A program made the translations under genes and the position numbers. A stretch of 64,000 bases of DNA, from NCBI GenBank assembly GCA_003117195.1, contig BDSI01000031.1, positions 409,501-473,500 on the forward strand. The letters are read 5' to 3'. A model generated the notes under the pieces. It ran no database searches, had not been told where the DNA came from, and saw only the letters and a list, made by a program, of their open reading frames with translations. Positions within the stretch are counted from its first letter, which is position 1, and the number at the start of each line of letters is the position of its first letter. Origin of the DNA: Eudorina sp. 2006-703-Eu-15. Taxonomy: Eukaryota; Chlorophyta; Chlorophyceae; Chlamydomonadales; Volvocaceae. Positions 1-11,300 of this stretch are shown in pieces.

Positions 1-198
1 CTGTCAGTTCAGCGAGACGATGTGTTTTGGGTCCGCTGTAACGTTCATTCATTCAGATGCACGCGGCTCAAGCACCTGACCATCACCCGAAAGCAGGCAG
101 TGGTGGGCTGCGGCCTGATTGCGTTAGTTGCCATCGTTGACTGGCAACGTGCATGATGGACCGAGTTGACGGACCGTAACCTTGTGTACGATACATAC

Positions 199-642
199 CT
201 GCGTCAGGGTCTGTGGCAACGCTTCGACAGCTGTTTTGGCTTGAGATCCGACATTGGCAAAGAATTTTTTATAAAGGACGGCCAAGACGCCCAGGCCAGC
301 CACGGCGGCCACCGCTACTGCAATTGGTGGAATTCCGCCGTCGCTGCGAGCCTCCGGCGCCGCTGTAGTTGGCGGCGCCTCCGCTGTCTGAGACAGTCGA
401 CGCCGGGCCCTGCTTCGAGCATCCAAGATGCTGCCTTCGCTGCTTGCAGCAGTCGTCCGCGTCGCTTCCGATACGGAACTTTGACTACTGATCGATGAGG
501 AATCGCCTGCTGCGCTAACAATAACTGGACATGTACAAAGCTTCTCCCCAAACGGCAGCGTTGGCGCCAATCGAAGCTGTGGGCGATGCGTGACAATCTT
601 CCGCGACGAACTCGTCAAGCGCGATGAAGACGTCAAACTCAT
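199..642 (-). CDS. First exon of an organelle-targeted single-pass membrane protein (partial)
   Basis: The exon encodes 148 codons and ends in phase 0 at a clear donor (CAG|GTATGT, minus strand, 199/198); the rest of the gene lies left of the window. I start at the ATG at 642; an in-frame ATG at 666 would add eight residues. Residues 1-45 are rich in Ser, Thr, Arg and Leu with almost no acidic residues and end in VSAAG, which looks like a chloroplast or mitochondrial transit peptide. A Ser/Thr/Ala-rich linker with an RSRARRR cluster follows. Residues 104-123 form one hydrophobic Ala/Val/Leu membrane helix, followed by YKKFF. No enzymatic motif is visible in this part, so the function is unknown; a thylakoid or envelope protein is my guess. 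The open frame, the transit-like start and the good donor support a real exon. Confidence 0.55.
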
Positions 643-787
643 ATTTTTACATCTCAAATCAATCATTGTCGTTATCAAGTACTACGATCTAACGCACTGT
701 ATATGGTTCGAGAAGGGTCTCGTGTCTCGACGGCTCTTCCACGTTTGAACTCAGCACTACTGTGTCTCTTTTCGCATTGTTATTCCT

Positions 788-812
788 TTACATAAGTGGC
801 AACAAACTTACA
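788..812 (-). terminator. Paired TGTAA poly(A) signals of the FtsJ gene
   Basis: Two TGTAA pentamers on the minus strand (812-808 and 792-788) lie 59 and 79 bases after the FtsJ stop codon. TGTAA is the usual poly(A) signal of volvocine algae. Cleavage is expected 10-20 bases further, which still leaves about 100 bases before the transit-peptide gene on the same strand. Confidence 0.55.
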
Positions 813-870
813 ACATCGCCTCCCAATCAGCATTGCTTTTGAAAACTGTACGGCAATTACTCCACGCCGA

Positions 871-3344
871 TTAACTTGTCTTAGCGGGTGGCTTTCTCCC
901 GAGCCCCACTGCGTAGAACTCGCGACTCATAGACCGGCTCGCATCCACCCGCATCCGTGCTACTTTCGTGAAGTACTTCTGCATGTCACGAATAAACTCG
1001 TTGGTCCCCGACCCCTGCGCAGAGTCGGTCGGGAGGCACAGAAGACGGCTTTAAGTATATCAGCAAAACATGAAGCACATATCCCAGCTTATATAATCGA
1101 TTCAGGCAACAAGAAACTAGGGGCAGGAACGGAAAGGTCACGTCGATACTGCTCCGAACCCACCTCGTACACCTTCATCACCAGCGAGCCACCGGGCCGC
1201 AGAAAGCCTGTGTGCCGAAACCCCAGCCGCTCTACAAGGGCATCGCCGTACAAGTCAAAATGATAGCCCGTGGCGATGTGCATGGCCGTGCCCGCCAGCT
1301 CCAGGGACAGCTCCACGTCTGCGAAGATTGCGACGTAGAGAGCACGGAATGACGGGGAGATGGCTGGGCAGCGGGGTCAAAGCAAGGCCTTCTCGGATGC
1401 ATGAGTGCTGGGCATGGGACAGCAGCAGCGCGACGTGATTATATCATTTGCCTTGAATAAAACCAGGCCGACAAGCCTTTGGTCGACAGCTGAAGCCTCC
1501 GCACATGTCCGCTAACCCTGCTTGCCCCACACCACTGCTTACTCGGTCCGCACTGCTAATCTCCTGCTGCAACTGCGCGCAGGCACACGCCCGCGAGGTT
1601 CGTACCATCATGGTTTGCAGCGCACAGCCGCACACCCTGTCCCGGTGCAGTGTCTCACCGTTGACGCCGCTCGTGAACTGCAGCATGTCCGACAGCACGG
1701 TGTCGAAGCCCTGCGTGACAGGCAACGGCAGCCAGCGGGCAAGGGCAGGGTGTGACCAAGCCTGCCAAACCGCATCAAACGGGTGCATCGCTCCATCCAT
1801 GACCCCATGCCGTCTGTCGCACCCCATCTGCCGCTCGTCAATCACATTACGAGCCTGTCCCTCGCACAGCATCCGCCCTGTGCCACCGCCCGCGACCCAA
1901 GATACAACCCACCCGCCCAATCGCTATCCACCCTGCAACGACAGGATCATTGCGACCATCTGATTCCACAGCTCCCCCAGCGTAATCCTGACCCAGTTAC
2001 TCACCCCTGGAGCGTACTCGTGCAGCACTGACGGCGGCAGGGTGCGTGCATCCGCCTGGATCACTCGAACCCGGCTGTCACAGAACTTCTCGGGGACGGT
2101 CACCGGCTGCGGGGGCGCACCGCGGAGCGCCGGAACGGGCACGGAACAGATCACCAGGGAGAAATGTCCGAGGGGGCGGTTCTGTCGTGCGGACGAGGCC
2201 GCTGCAGTGCGCCACCATGAGGGCAACGCGTCTGCGGCTGCGCCATTGACCATCAGTCCGCGCGGTACGCGGTGCGACCACCCAGCCGGCGGAAAGCCCC
2301 GGTGCATGAATACATGCGGATCGGGGGTTGGGTAAGCCTGGTCAGGAACCTGCCGTAGATGTATGGGCAATCCATACGGACACTCGAAATCATGCACCGC
2401 CTCGCACCTTGCCGGAAGTCGCGTGGAACCCATCCAGCCCGACCCTCTGCCCGACTGGGTTCACTCCGGTACCGCACCCATCACTAGGTGCAATGCGTTC
2501 CGTGGTGCCTGCCCCAGTGGAGATGTGGAGTCTTAAGGCCCCCGGCCGTCTTCACGGGGCTAAGGGTCCGGCAGGTCGCCATGGCCGTCATCGAGCACAT
2601 CCCCTGCCGCAGCCATCCCCCTTTCCCATTCCTCCCTCATCCGCGCGTAGCCCCAGCCGCAGGTGCCAAGCAGACGTCAAGCGCCTGACCTAACCCAGTA
2701 GTCTACGCGTACCCTAACGCGCCCAAACACGCACGCAGTAATGCTTGAACTACTGCAGACCGCGACACATCGCGCTGCGTATTCTCCCAACACCCAAGTG
2801 TAGACGGCCGAGGCCGCGAGGCCGCCCCCGCCTACCTGGATGTCAACCCCAGCCCGCCTGCCCACCTGGATGTCAACCCCCAGGACGGTGCCGCCCCGCT
2901 CCGGCGATCCTATCTGCTGGCAAGCCACCTGCATCCATGCGCCCGGGCTGCATCCCAGGTCCAGCACCGTACCCCCTGCGGCCGGGCATTAGTGGTTGCG
3001 TAGAGGGTGGTTGAGAGTCGGCTGGCAAGCAGAGACGGGCGGCCGTGGGGCGTTTGGCTGCAGGCAGGCTGGTATGGCCCTGGGGTGCAGCGTGCGCAGC
3101 TGGGTTGCAAAGAGACGGCATGATGGACCTGATGGACCTGACCTCAGATGTTCGCAGCGGAGCGGGCTTCAGAGGGAAGCACGCACGTGTGATGTCCGTA
3201 CGTGCGGATGTGCCTCTCACCCGGCTTGATGATCTTGTGCTTATCCTGGATCTCCAGGAGCTTATACGCTGCCCGTGAAACGTAGCCAGATTTCTGTCGC
3301 AAGCCGAAGTGGAAAAATGGGGCGTGCTCCCGAGCTTGGACCAT
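871..3344 (-). CDS. FtsJ/RlmE-type rRNA 2'-O-methyltransferase
   Basis: Predicted SAM-dependent ribose 2'-O-methyltransferase of the RlmE/MRM2 family, which methylates large-subunit rRNA. Six exons join in phase: 3344-3221, 2975-2866, 2106-2005, 1710-1659, 1318-1164 and 1014-871, giving 228 residues (E. coli RlmE has about 209). The SAM motif is VLDLGCSPGAWMQVA. The K-D-K-E catalytic tetrad is complete: K28 in SRAAYKLLEI, D120 in VLSDML, K178 in PGGSLVMKVYEG and E213 in SREFYAVG. Its short form and motif pattern resemble the plant organelle-type FtsJ proteins, so it may act on organellar rRNA. The start is the least certain part: ATG 3344 leaves only about ten residues before the conserved core and no transit peptide, while another frame is open upstream to 3532, so a missed 5' exon is possible. 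Exon 2 carries a duplicated splice donor (see findings). Confidence 0.87.
2831..2880 (-). repeat. 20-base direct repeat duplicating a splice donor
   Basis: Two 20-base copies (2831-2850 and 2861-2880, one mismatch) are spaced 30 bases apart. Read on the minus strand each holds GACATCCAG followed by a GT donor, GTGGGC in the first and GTAGGC in the second. They sit at the 3' end of FtsJ exon 2. Confidence 0.8.
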
Positions 3345-5785
3345 GCATCCATATTAACAGTACACCCATCCACATCACCGGAGGGGGATGCGACACTAGA
3401 GTTATCCACATTGCCGGGGAGCCCTGCGCCTTGCCTTTGCTTCCTTGAAGTAGTGGTCTGCGCGTTGGGTGCCATGGACACGGGCAAGGCAGGGTTGGGG
3501 TTGCGTATTTTCAACTGCCACGCAACTTCCATTTTTGGATCGCTAGCATCCGAGACCCACCATGCTGCACTTTCTTAGTCCAAGCCGCCAAAATAGGGCG
3601 GTGCAGTCTCGACATGGATGGCTTTGTTTTCATGCTACGAAGGTCTGCCATTGACACCAATCCTTGTTGATAAATACAAGCGTTAGGTGCCTATAAGAAG
3701 ACGCAGGCGTATCACGGCATCGTTACTGTGTGGCCGAAATTCCGCAGGGAGTTCAGGCAAAGGACGTCAATTGAAGGCGGGCAAGTGTACGCTATCATTA
3801 TGATTATTAACTAATGAACGGCAGACGCGTGACGAACTGCGAGGTTACGAACAAGGCTGCAACCTGCCGGTGGCAAGCGGCAATTGTACGGGCTTTCAGT
3901 TGTCGTTAGTGTGTTGCCGTTGCAAGCGCGCTTGGTTTTTTGAGTGTGCGGCCTACGAGCTCACTGCAGACCGAAACTGTATTAAGTTTTGCCCTAATGC
4001 GAAGAGGTGCGAAGAGCTAAGCGGTGGGCTGAGCGTGCTGAGCACCCCGGTTTCAGTTAGACCCGCAGCTGGCGGCAGGTGGGTCCCTGTGTCATGGATG
4101 GGTGACCGTATGAAACATAAGCTAGATCCTCGCTCCTCGCGTCCTGACAACTGTATGAATTCTCACTGCAGGAATCGTCAGGAATCTAATAAGGACAGGT
4201 AAGGACATCGTGCGCAAAGATAGCTTCCCACGGCCTATCCGAGGCTTTGACTTCTTAAGTCCAATCCTGTTCGCAGCACAAGACGTTGAGGATTCATACA
4301 TCAATCACGCAACGGGACCTGGCCCCACCTGGTCGGGTGGCTGTGCCCGTCCCTGCCTTGAGGCCCTATGTTGTCGCCCCACGCTGTGGCATGCTTGTTT
4401 GGCTGGCTCCTCTTGTCCTCAGCCGGCATACGTGCGGCGGTTCTCATCGGTCGAAAGGAAGGTGCATGGCATGTTGTGACTCTCGCGAGCCTGCTGCCTC
4501 CCAGTCTAGCTGCCACAATTGGTGCGGCATGACGGAGCGGACGACAGGGGACCCTGTAGTCGGTCAGCGCTGACAAAGGCTTCTCAAAATGCTGGGATAC
4601 CGCTTTGCACTGAAACACCTTTTGAGGGTCTTACACTGTACGACACGTACGACGGACAAACAATGACCACACAATTTTCTGCGCGGACCAGAGAGTGTTT
4701 TTCTATTACAACTGCAAAAACAACTGCAGAAACACACAAGGCTTTACTGACGCGATGTGGGCCAACCCATTTACATTTAACGCAAGACCAAGGGTTGCTA
4801 TCGGGGTTGACTCTTGCCCACGGGTTTATCACGGCACAGTGTTGGCTGTCGGCTGCATCTCCCTACACCTCTCACCACCACCGTTTGAACGTTCGTTGTC
4901 GGTGCTGAGGAGTTGTTCCATTTCTGATGGCACCGGAACCATCGCCGGAAGTCGATGATTACCTATCGAGTACGATGTGTCAATTACCGGCCACCTGGCC
5001 CTACATGTGATTCGGCGGGTCTGGCGCGGAGAGGCAATCCTGGCGCGCTGGTAACCTGGTGTGTTGGCCGATATGGCTGCATGACCCCACCCCGCGGGTG
5101 ATGGAAGATGGGTGCGCAGTCCTTGGTAGGGGTTGATGAGATGAGGCGCCTACGAGCCGTTGGCGGGTCCACCTTGTACCGATTACGCACATCCTTCATA
5201 ATAACGATATTGTCAATATTTCTCGTATAAATTGGGATTTAGTTTTGCAACACGAAAATTTGGTATTGGGGATGATTACGGTGGTGTGCAACTGTCATCT
5301 ACGAGTCCCTTTGCGGGGTCGCGTCGGGCTGTCTGTGCCATCACGCGGCGGAATACCAGTGTTGTTTTTTGCGACGCTGATTTTGATGTATCGCATGAGA
5401 AATATTTCCCCGTCATACGTGCGAAGGAGCGCCGTGCTAAGGAGCATTTCTATCGCTGAGAAGGACGACGCGATCCCCTGAATTAGAGGCCATCGGCCGA
5501 ACCCGCGACCTCGCCGCACCACGCCTTTGCACAACGACAGGAAGGAACCACCTTCGGGCGGTAATCGAGGCTGTCCTTTCAGGGACGGAGTCAGAGCGCA
5601 CGTTGATGGGGTTACATCCGACTTGACAGGTACGCACGAGTCGCGTCAACGCAAGGTGCATCCGCAATAACACTCTCAGCCTGCATTGGATAGACATATG
5701 TACTCATTCAAATACGCAGTGTGAAATCATTGCAATTCTCCTTACCAATCATTCACCGTACTTGTATGCACGTACTCGACACACG
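3345..5785. other. Divergent intergenic region, no gene supported
   Basis: This region separates the minus-strand FtsJ gene from the plus-strand glycosyltransferase-like gene and should hold both promoters. Open frames here are short and lack family motifs or a consistent chain of splice sites. I see no tRNA-like or repeat structure that I can defend. Confidence 0.5.
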
Positions 5786-7524
5786 ATGAGAGTAGTTTCC
5801 CTGCTGGGGTTAGCAAGTTGGGTGCTCTGGTTGTGCTGCGGTCACCTGCAGCTCGTCCACCATGTAGCAGCTTACAACGAGACCCTGTGCCGGCAGGAGC
5901 GTGCCACCTGGATGGACGAGTATGCTAAGTTCCATCGGGCAAACCGGGGAGCCGCAGGCGCGCGCTACCTTATCTACTACTGCGGGCCCAATCAGGACTT
6001 GTGCGCAGGGACTGGTGCGTCATCATGAGGTTCAGAGGACCAAGGGCTGTGGGAGTGCAGGGCTGGGCGCTCTGGGATATCACGGGCAGACGGGTCATAC
6101 GGCATCGCCTTATACTTGCATGTTCGGCGTTTCATTACGTCGTGGACGGCATCGAGTGATAGAGTGCATGTAGCGCTGCGGGTGTTCTTGCGTGCATGCT
6201 TCATCCCACCCGTTCATTCCTCCGATTCGGCAGCCGGACAACGAGCACCCATGCGCGCACATCATGCAATACAGCTTCACATGCAATTGCGCATTCTCAC
6301 ACGCACCACACGACCTGACAGATACATCTCACCCGCCCAAGGAGTGCACACTGTGACGCGGTCTGAAATGTTGGTCTATGGGCCCTAGACAGCGCTTGGT
6401 CTGGCCGGTGATGCCCGGAGGGACTCCCCGGACCCTGCACACTGCAACACAAAAAGACAAGCCAGCGCACAGCACGCACGCATAGCTTTTCGCAGCTTAC
6501 CCTCCTCCGCCACACACACACACACACTCTCGCAGGTGACCGCGTACGGGGCATGCTGTGGCTGCTGCGCGTCGCCGCTGTGCATCGCATGGTGTACATC
6601 GCCGAATGGACGCGCCCCGCCAACATCTCCCACTTTCTGACGCCGGCTGAGATCGACTGGCGGCTCGACGGCCTGCCGCCCGATGTCGTCTCCAAGCTCG
6701 GCAAGCAGCACAACACCTACCCGGATGCGGACTTTTTCAACGTCGCCGCAGGTGGTGGTGACCTCACCCGGTGGCGCCGGACGCGCATCCACACCACCAC
6801 CGCATGGCCCGCATCGATCGTTGACCACCGCATCGGCAACACGTCTCTGTGGCCCGCCGCCGGCTTCCTCACGCTGCTCGGGCCCCTCGGCGGCGTCCCA
6901 CGTGACCAAGAGGCCCGCTGGAACAGCGAGTTCACTTGGTACCTGGACATAAGCGCGTGCTGGTTCCACTTCGCGTTCAAGCCCTCGGAGGCGGCGACGC
7001 GCCGGGCGCAGGCAATCAGCGAGTCAGCTTTTTATTTGCCCCCAGGAGCCCCGTTGCCGCCCTTCGTTGCGTGGCACTGGCGCACCGGCGGCCAGCGCGG
7101 CGAGACGGGGATCGTTCGCGCGGAGAACAAGGAGTTCTTCCGCTCGCGGCTGCAGCAGCTCATGGCGAGCATCAACTGCGGCCGCAGCATGGTGCTGCAG
7201 CATGCCGCCGGCGCTGCGCCGCTGTTGGTGGTCACGGACCTGAACCCCTTCCGCACGTGGATCCGCTCCGGCGCAATGGGGCCGGGGGTCACGACGTTGC
7301 CGTCGGTGGCGCAACACGTCGACATGGGGGGCGCCATGCTCGAGGCCTATCTGGATGTCCTGGCGGACATGTTAGTTATCAGCCGCGCTCGCTGCGTGCT
7401 CATCTCACAGAGCGGCTTCAGCAACGTGGCGCTGATCATGCGGCGCGAGCCGCTGTGCTACTTGCATATGGACGTGTGCCTGCGACAGCAGGAACAGCTC
7501 TTCGAACGCGTGGAAGTACGGTAG
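5786..7524 (+). CDS. Secretory-pathway glycosyltransferase-like protein (fucosyltransferase-like fold)
   Basis: Two exons, 5786-6014 and 6536-7524, join in phase 1 and encode 405 residues. The first ATG of the exon begins a hydrophobic stretch of about 30 residues (LLGLASWVLWLCCGHL onward), so the protein is either secreted or anchored as a type II Golgi protein. The catalytic-type region starts with a glycine-rich GTGDRVRGM segment, which is split by the intron. It continues with AWHWRTGGQRGE and ends with ISQSGFSNVAL, a pattern seen in the nucleotide-sugar-binding part of NodZ/FUT8-like and O-fucosyltransferase-like enzymes. Cysteines are sparse. Donor substrate and linkage cannot be read from the sequence; the fucosyltransferase assignment is inferred from these motifs only. 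A CA microsatellite precedes the intron acceptor. The frame is intact and the stop is TAG. Confidence 0.75.
6511..6527 (+). repeat. CA microsatellite next to a splice acceptor
   Basis: A run of CA dinucleotides lies directly upstream of the acceptor TCTCGCAG at 6535 in the glycosyltransferase-like gene, in the position normally occupied by the polypyrimidine tract. Confidence 0.8.
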
Positions 7525-8081
7525 ATGAAGCGAATGATTCGACGGCGGATACCCAGGGTACCGGCCAGGGTAGCGGTAGATCATCACTGCCGCAGGAGCG
7601 TAGGGATGGGCATGGGCCCACCCGTGCCATGTGTGGGGCTTGTGGATATGTAGATAGGACTTCTAACGCCGCAAGCGATTCCCTATTAGGGGATGTGTAT
7701 TTAGGCGATGCTGCAGGAGATACGGTACAGGTGCAGCTGCCGTACCTTGGGACACTCAAACAAACATGCGAGTATGAGGGCTGCTGATGTACAATGCTTA
7801 TACAACTGGTTCACAATGGGCACCTAACTAGCTAACGCAACGCGAACACCTGCTTGGCCAAGGAGTCAGCGCCGTACAGGCGCCATTCTCTGCCCCCTTA
7901 CCATTGAACCATGTACGAATGTACACGCAATCATTCACGTATGACCTACTCGCGCATGGTTTACTCCTTCCGCAAGCTCCCCTCAAGCCCTCATGTCGCC
8001 CGGCCCTGCACCGTTTGCAATGCACAAAACTGCGCCCTTCACAAGAAGCAAGTGAGATACCATGTTGCAATCAGAGGGGTT

Positions 8082-8086
8082 TGTAA
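8082..8086 (+). terminator. TGTAA poly(A) signal, probable end of the glycosyltransferase-like gene
   Basis: This is the first TGTAA I find on the plus strand after the stop at 7524. It implies a 3' UTR of about 570 bases and leaves about 300 bases before the next start codon. Confidence 0.4.
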
Positions 8087-8390
8087 TGTGCAGCAGCTCA
8101 GGTCGAGAGTTAGAAGGTAGCATCAATTTATTCATTCACAACCGTTGCACAGCAGTTGAATTGTCAGGTCAAAGTTATAAGCTTTCGTCAAGCTCGCTCA
8201 GGCAACGACGGTTGTAGTCAATGCGGCATCGGCAAGCGGATTGCCGTACGATTTCGTCGGTTGTTCTGGTGTTTCCTTGTGTGGAGACCCTTCACTGGAT
8301 GAAGGGCATATCATAGTATTGCTATGAACCAGGCAAAGGCAGAGGCGAAACTACTAATATATCAGGGTGTGAAGCTGCAGTTTAAGCAAA
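8087..8390 (+). promoter_or_regulatory. Short intergenic region and 5' UTR of the VHS/GAT gene
   Basis: About 300 bases separate the upstream poly(A) signal from the chosen ATG at 8391, so the VHS/GAT promoter must be short or overlap the upstream 3' UTR. An in-frame ATG lies at 8324, but its reading frame does not join exon 2 in phase. No clear TATA box was identified. Confidence 0.35.
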
Positions 8391-11300
8391 ATGCCTCTGA
8401 AAGGTTTGATTGGCAGTCGTGGGAAAGAGGTGGGCAAATTACTGGACGCCGAGGACATGTCGGGCGGAAGCCGTTTCGGCTAATCATCAGTGTATTTGGA
8501 AGACCTTACTCAGAGGCCCATGACGCTTCGTTCGCAGAATCCAAGCCATGTAAAGTTCAAAGCCCAGTTGGATGCTGCTATCAGCAGGCAAGTGGCCCAG
8601 TTTTCCACCGGCTTCGCTCAGCATCACTGGTCACAAGTCACCTGTGATTTTGACCAAGCCCCACGATACGTAAAAAGGCTGTCATTTTGACCGTGTGAGG
8701 ATCTGCATACATAATATTTCATTGAATGGTTGCAGCGCTGCGTCGGGCCCTTCCGGCCCACGGGTGGACCCGGCCGCGGTGGAGGGCATGCTGGCGTTGG
8801 TCCGTTCCAAGGAAATCTCCCCAGGTATTGGATTATAGGACTTTGTCGGCATCATGGTGGCCATGATTACCTGAATGGTCACCCGGCGCATATCAGTGGT
8901 GACGTGTACGGCCATGGACGTTCTTAGGCACCCGCCTGGGATGCCAGTCCCATGTCCCCACCTTCAGGGGTATGTGCTGGGGGTGTCGCCGCGTTTGTCC
9001 CTGGTTTTCCTGCGCTGCAGCGTTATTCATTTCTGCACCCGTTTTGTATTGCGGATTAGGAGGTTTCAGTGCTTGCCTGCATCTCCATCTTTCGCATTCA
9101 TCTCCCCCTGTGGAATCCAATCCGCAGGCGATGCGCTGAGCTGCTTCAAAACATATTTTCGTGAAGGCACGCCCGATGAGCAGTGCAACACGCTGCGAGT
9201 GAGTGCCTGCCGGGGCCCGATCCCTCCACTAGACGACACGGGTGAAGCGCCGAACCACGCCGAAACTAATATTTGTCACCTGGCAGTACTGAAGCTTATG
9301 GAAGTTGTTGAACATGTGCGCCGTTGGACATATCCCACCAAGTTGGGGCACCCTAAGATGTCACGTGACCTGCGTTCAATTGCTTCCCTTCCGCGCAGGT
9401 TTTGATCCAGTTTGTGGGCTCAGACCCCCACCTGGCTAACATGCTGCACATGGAGTTGGCCTCCAGGAGGTGGCGGGAGCGGTTCCTGCACCTGGCAGCG
9501 TCGCCGCACCCCGAGGTGCGCTGATGGCCACATGACGCGGGGAGGGGACGGCAGGGGTGCAGCTGGGGCAGCGCCGGCCTTAAAGATCGCTGTCGGTACG
9601 GGCAGGGGTGTGTCCTCGACATGCACGTCTTGGGGCCAGTCAAGCCGGGGTGGGTCTGGTTACACGTTCGACAGGCCGTTGTGTTGCGCTAACCGGTGAG
9701 CGCAAACCACGCTGGGAAGGCAAAGTTGGAATGTGGGTTCGTTGCGGCTGGAAGGCGAAAGAGCGCCTTCATGTGGGACGGCAATAGCGGTGGTAACTTG
9801 ACACACACCCAACTTGCTGAAAATGGAGTTTTGGTCGCCATATGCAAGCACTATGAAGATATCAAAAATCTCAATCGGGATGGGTGCGGTACACGGCGAG
9901 TGGGTATCAGATATCAGGCATGCCGGTGCCGTAACTTGCGCTTTTCTCCTGTAATGAAGCCTCACTGCTCTGTTCTGGTACCGTCCTGCCCTGCCGTCGC
10001 CGCCAGGTCCGGCCGATGCTCATAGACGCTCTGCAAACGTGGTCTGCCAGCTACCGGGGCCACGACATTGGGATGCACTACCAGGTACGTGCTTGGAGCA
10101 GGGACCCTCATTCCCGTGCATGCCACGGTACAGCGTCGTCAGCGGTGCGTCAATGGTGCGAAGTGTTGAGCTTTTGAGCAGGACTTCGCCACGTCACCTT
10201 GAACACATGTTCTCAGCCGGTGTGTTGCGTGGTCGGCCTGTATGAGCACACGTTTGTCGCTTTTCACTTCTCGCCCGCGGCTTTGCTCTCGACGGCATCG
10301 CGCGCAGAGCACGTTGCGGGAGCTGAATGCCGGGCCGACGATCAGGCCCGCCGGTCCCGGGTATAACCCTCAAATGACGGGTTACAGCATGCAGACGACG
10401 GGAGCCTACCCCGTGCCACCGCCGCCGCCAGGTACTGTTGTGCGCTTAATGCATTGGCAGCGGCCGTCATATGATTTACAGCTGCAGACCCCTAAGCCAG
10501 CACTTTACGCAGCGGGTCCAGTCGGGAAGGAGTTCATAGGATACGAATCAGCACAATGACACAGTGCCGAGAATAGTTTCAAATTCCCTTGCCCACAAGG
10601 TTGGGACTTGGTTGCCACATCACTGCCTCTGCCCAGCGGCCGGTCTACTCTTCCCTGGTACCGTTGAGTTAGGTTGACGTTGTGAGCGTGACGGCCGACC
10701 CCTTGCAGGTTACCCTCTTCCGGGCCCTGCTACGGGGTACCCAGCGCCACCGCCCGGGTATCCCCCGTACGGACCCGGGTACCCGCCGCCCCAGATGCTG
10801 CCACAGGCATCTTCCCGACGGGCACCTGAGACTGTGGCCCAGAAGGTAACGACCCGCGGGTTTTTGTGTGACACCATGCAAGGATGGGTTGGGGTCGCAG
10901 GCGAAAGACATGCCCAGAAGGGCGCAGTGAAGGCGCGGAACCCAATGCTGCTCCGGTCGGTTGTACAAATCCCGTCCCAGCCAACCTGGATGGGATCGTA
11001 CTTCGGGGGTTGCGCGCACAGTGGCTATGGCTGCAGGAGGTGACAGCCAGTTCCTGATGGCCTGAACACCGTGCGTGCGTACGCGATTGCTGCTCTCTTC
11101 TTCCCGTGGTGGTGAATCCAGTAACCCAGGTGCGGCGACAGGCAGTCACGGTCCCTGGTGTCCGTGTCGCTCTTGTTTCCCTGCGTCTGCAGCTGGAGCA
11201 GCTCACCTCGGAGGTGGATGTGCTTCGTGAGGCCATCCGGGCGTTCGAGAAGACGCTGGCGGATTACAAGGCGCAGCGCTGCAACTTTGGGGCGCTTTCA

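Noticed and set aside
3870..4202. 110-codon plus-strand Cys-containing frame
   Set aside because: No ATG at its start, no pairing of Cys into a known motif and no splice context.
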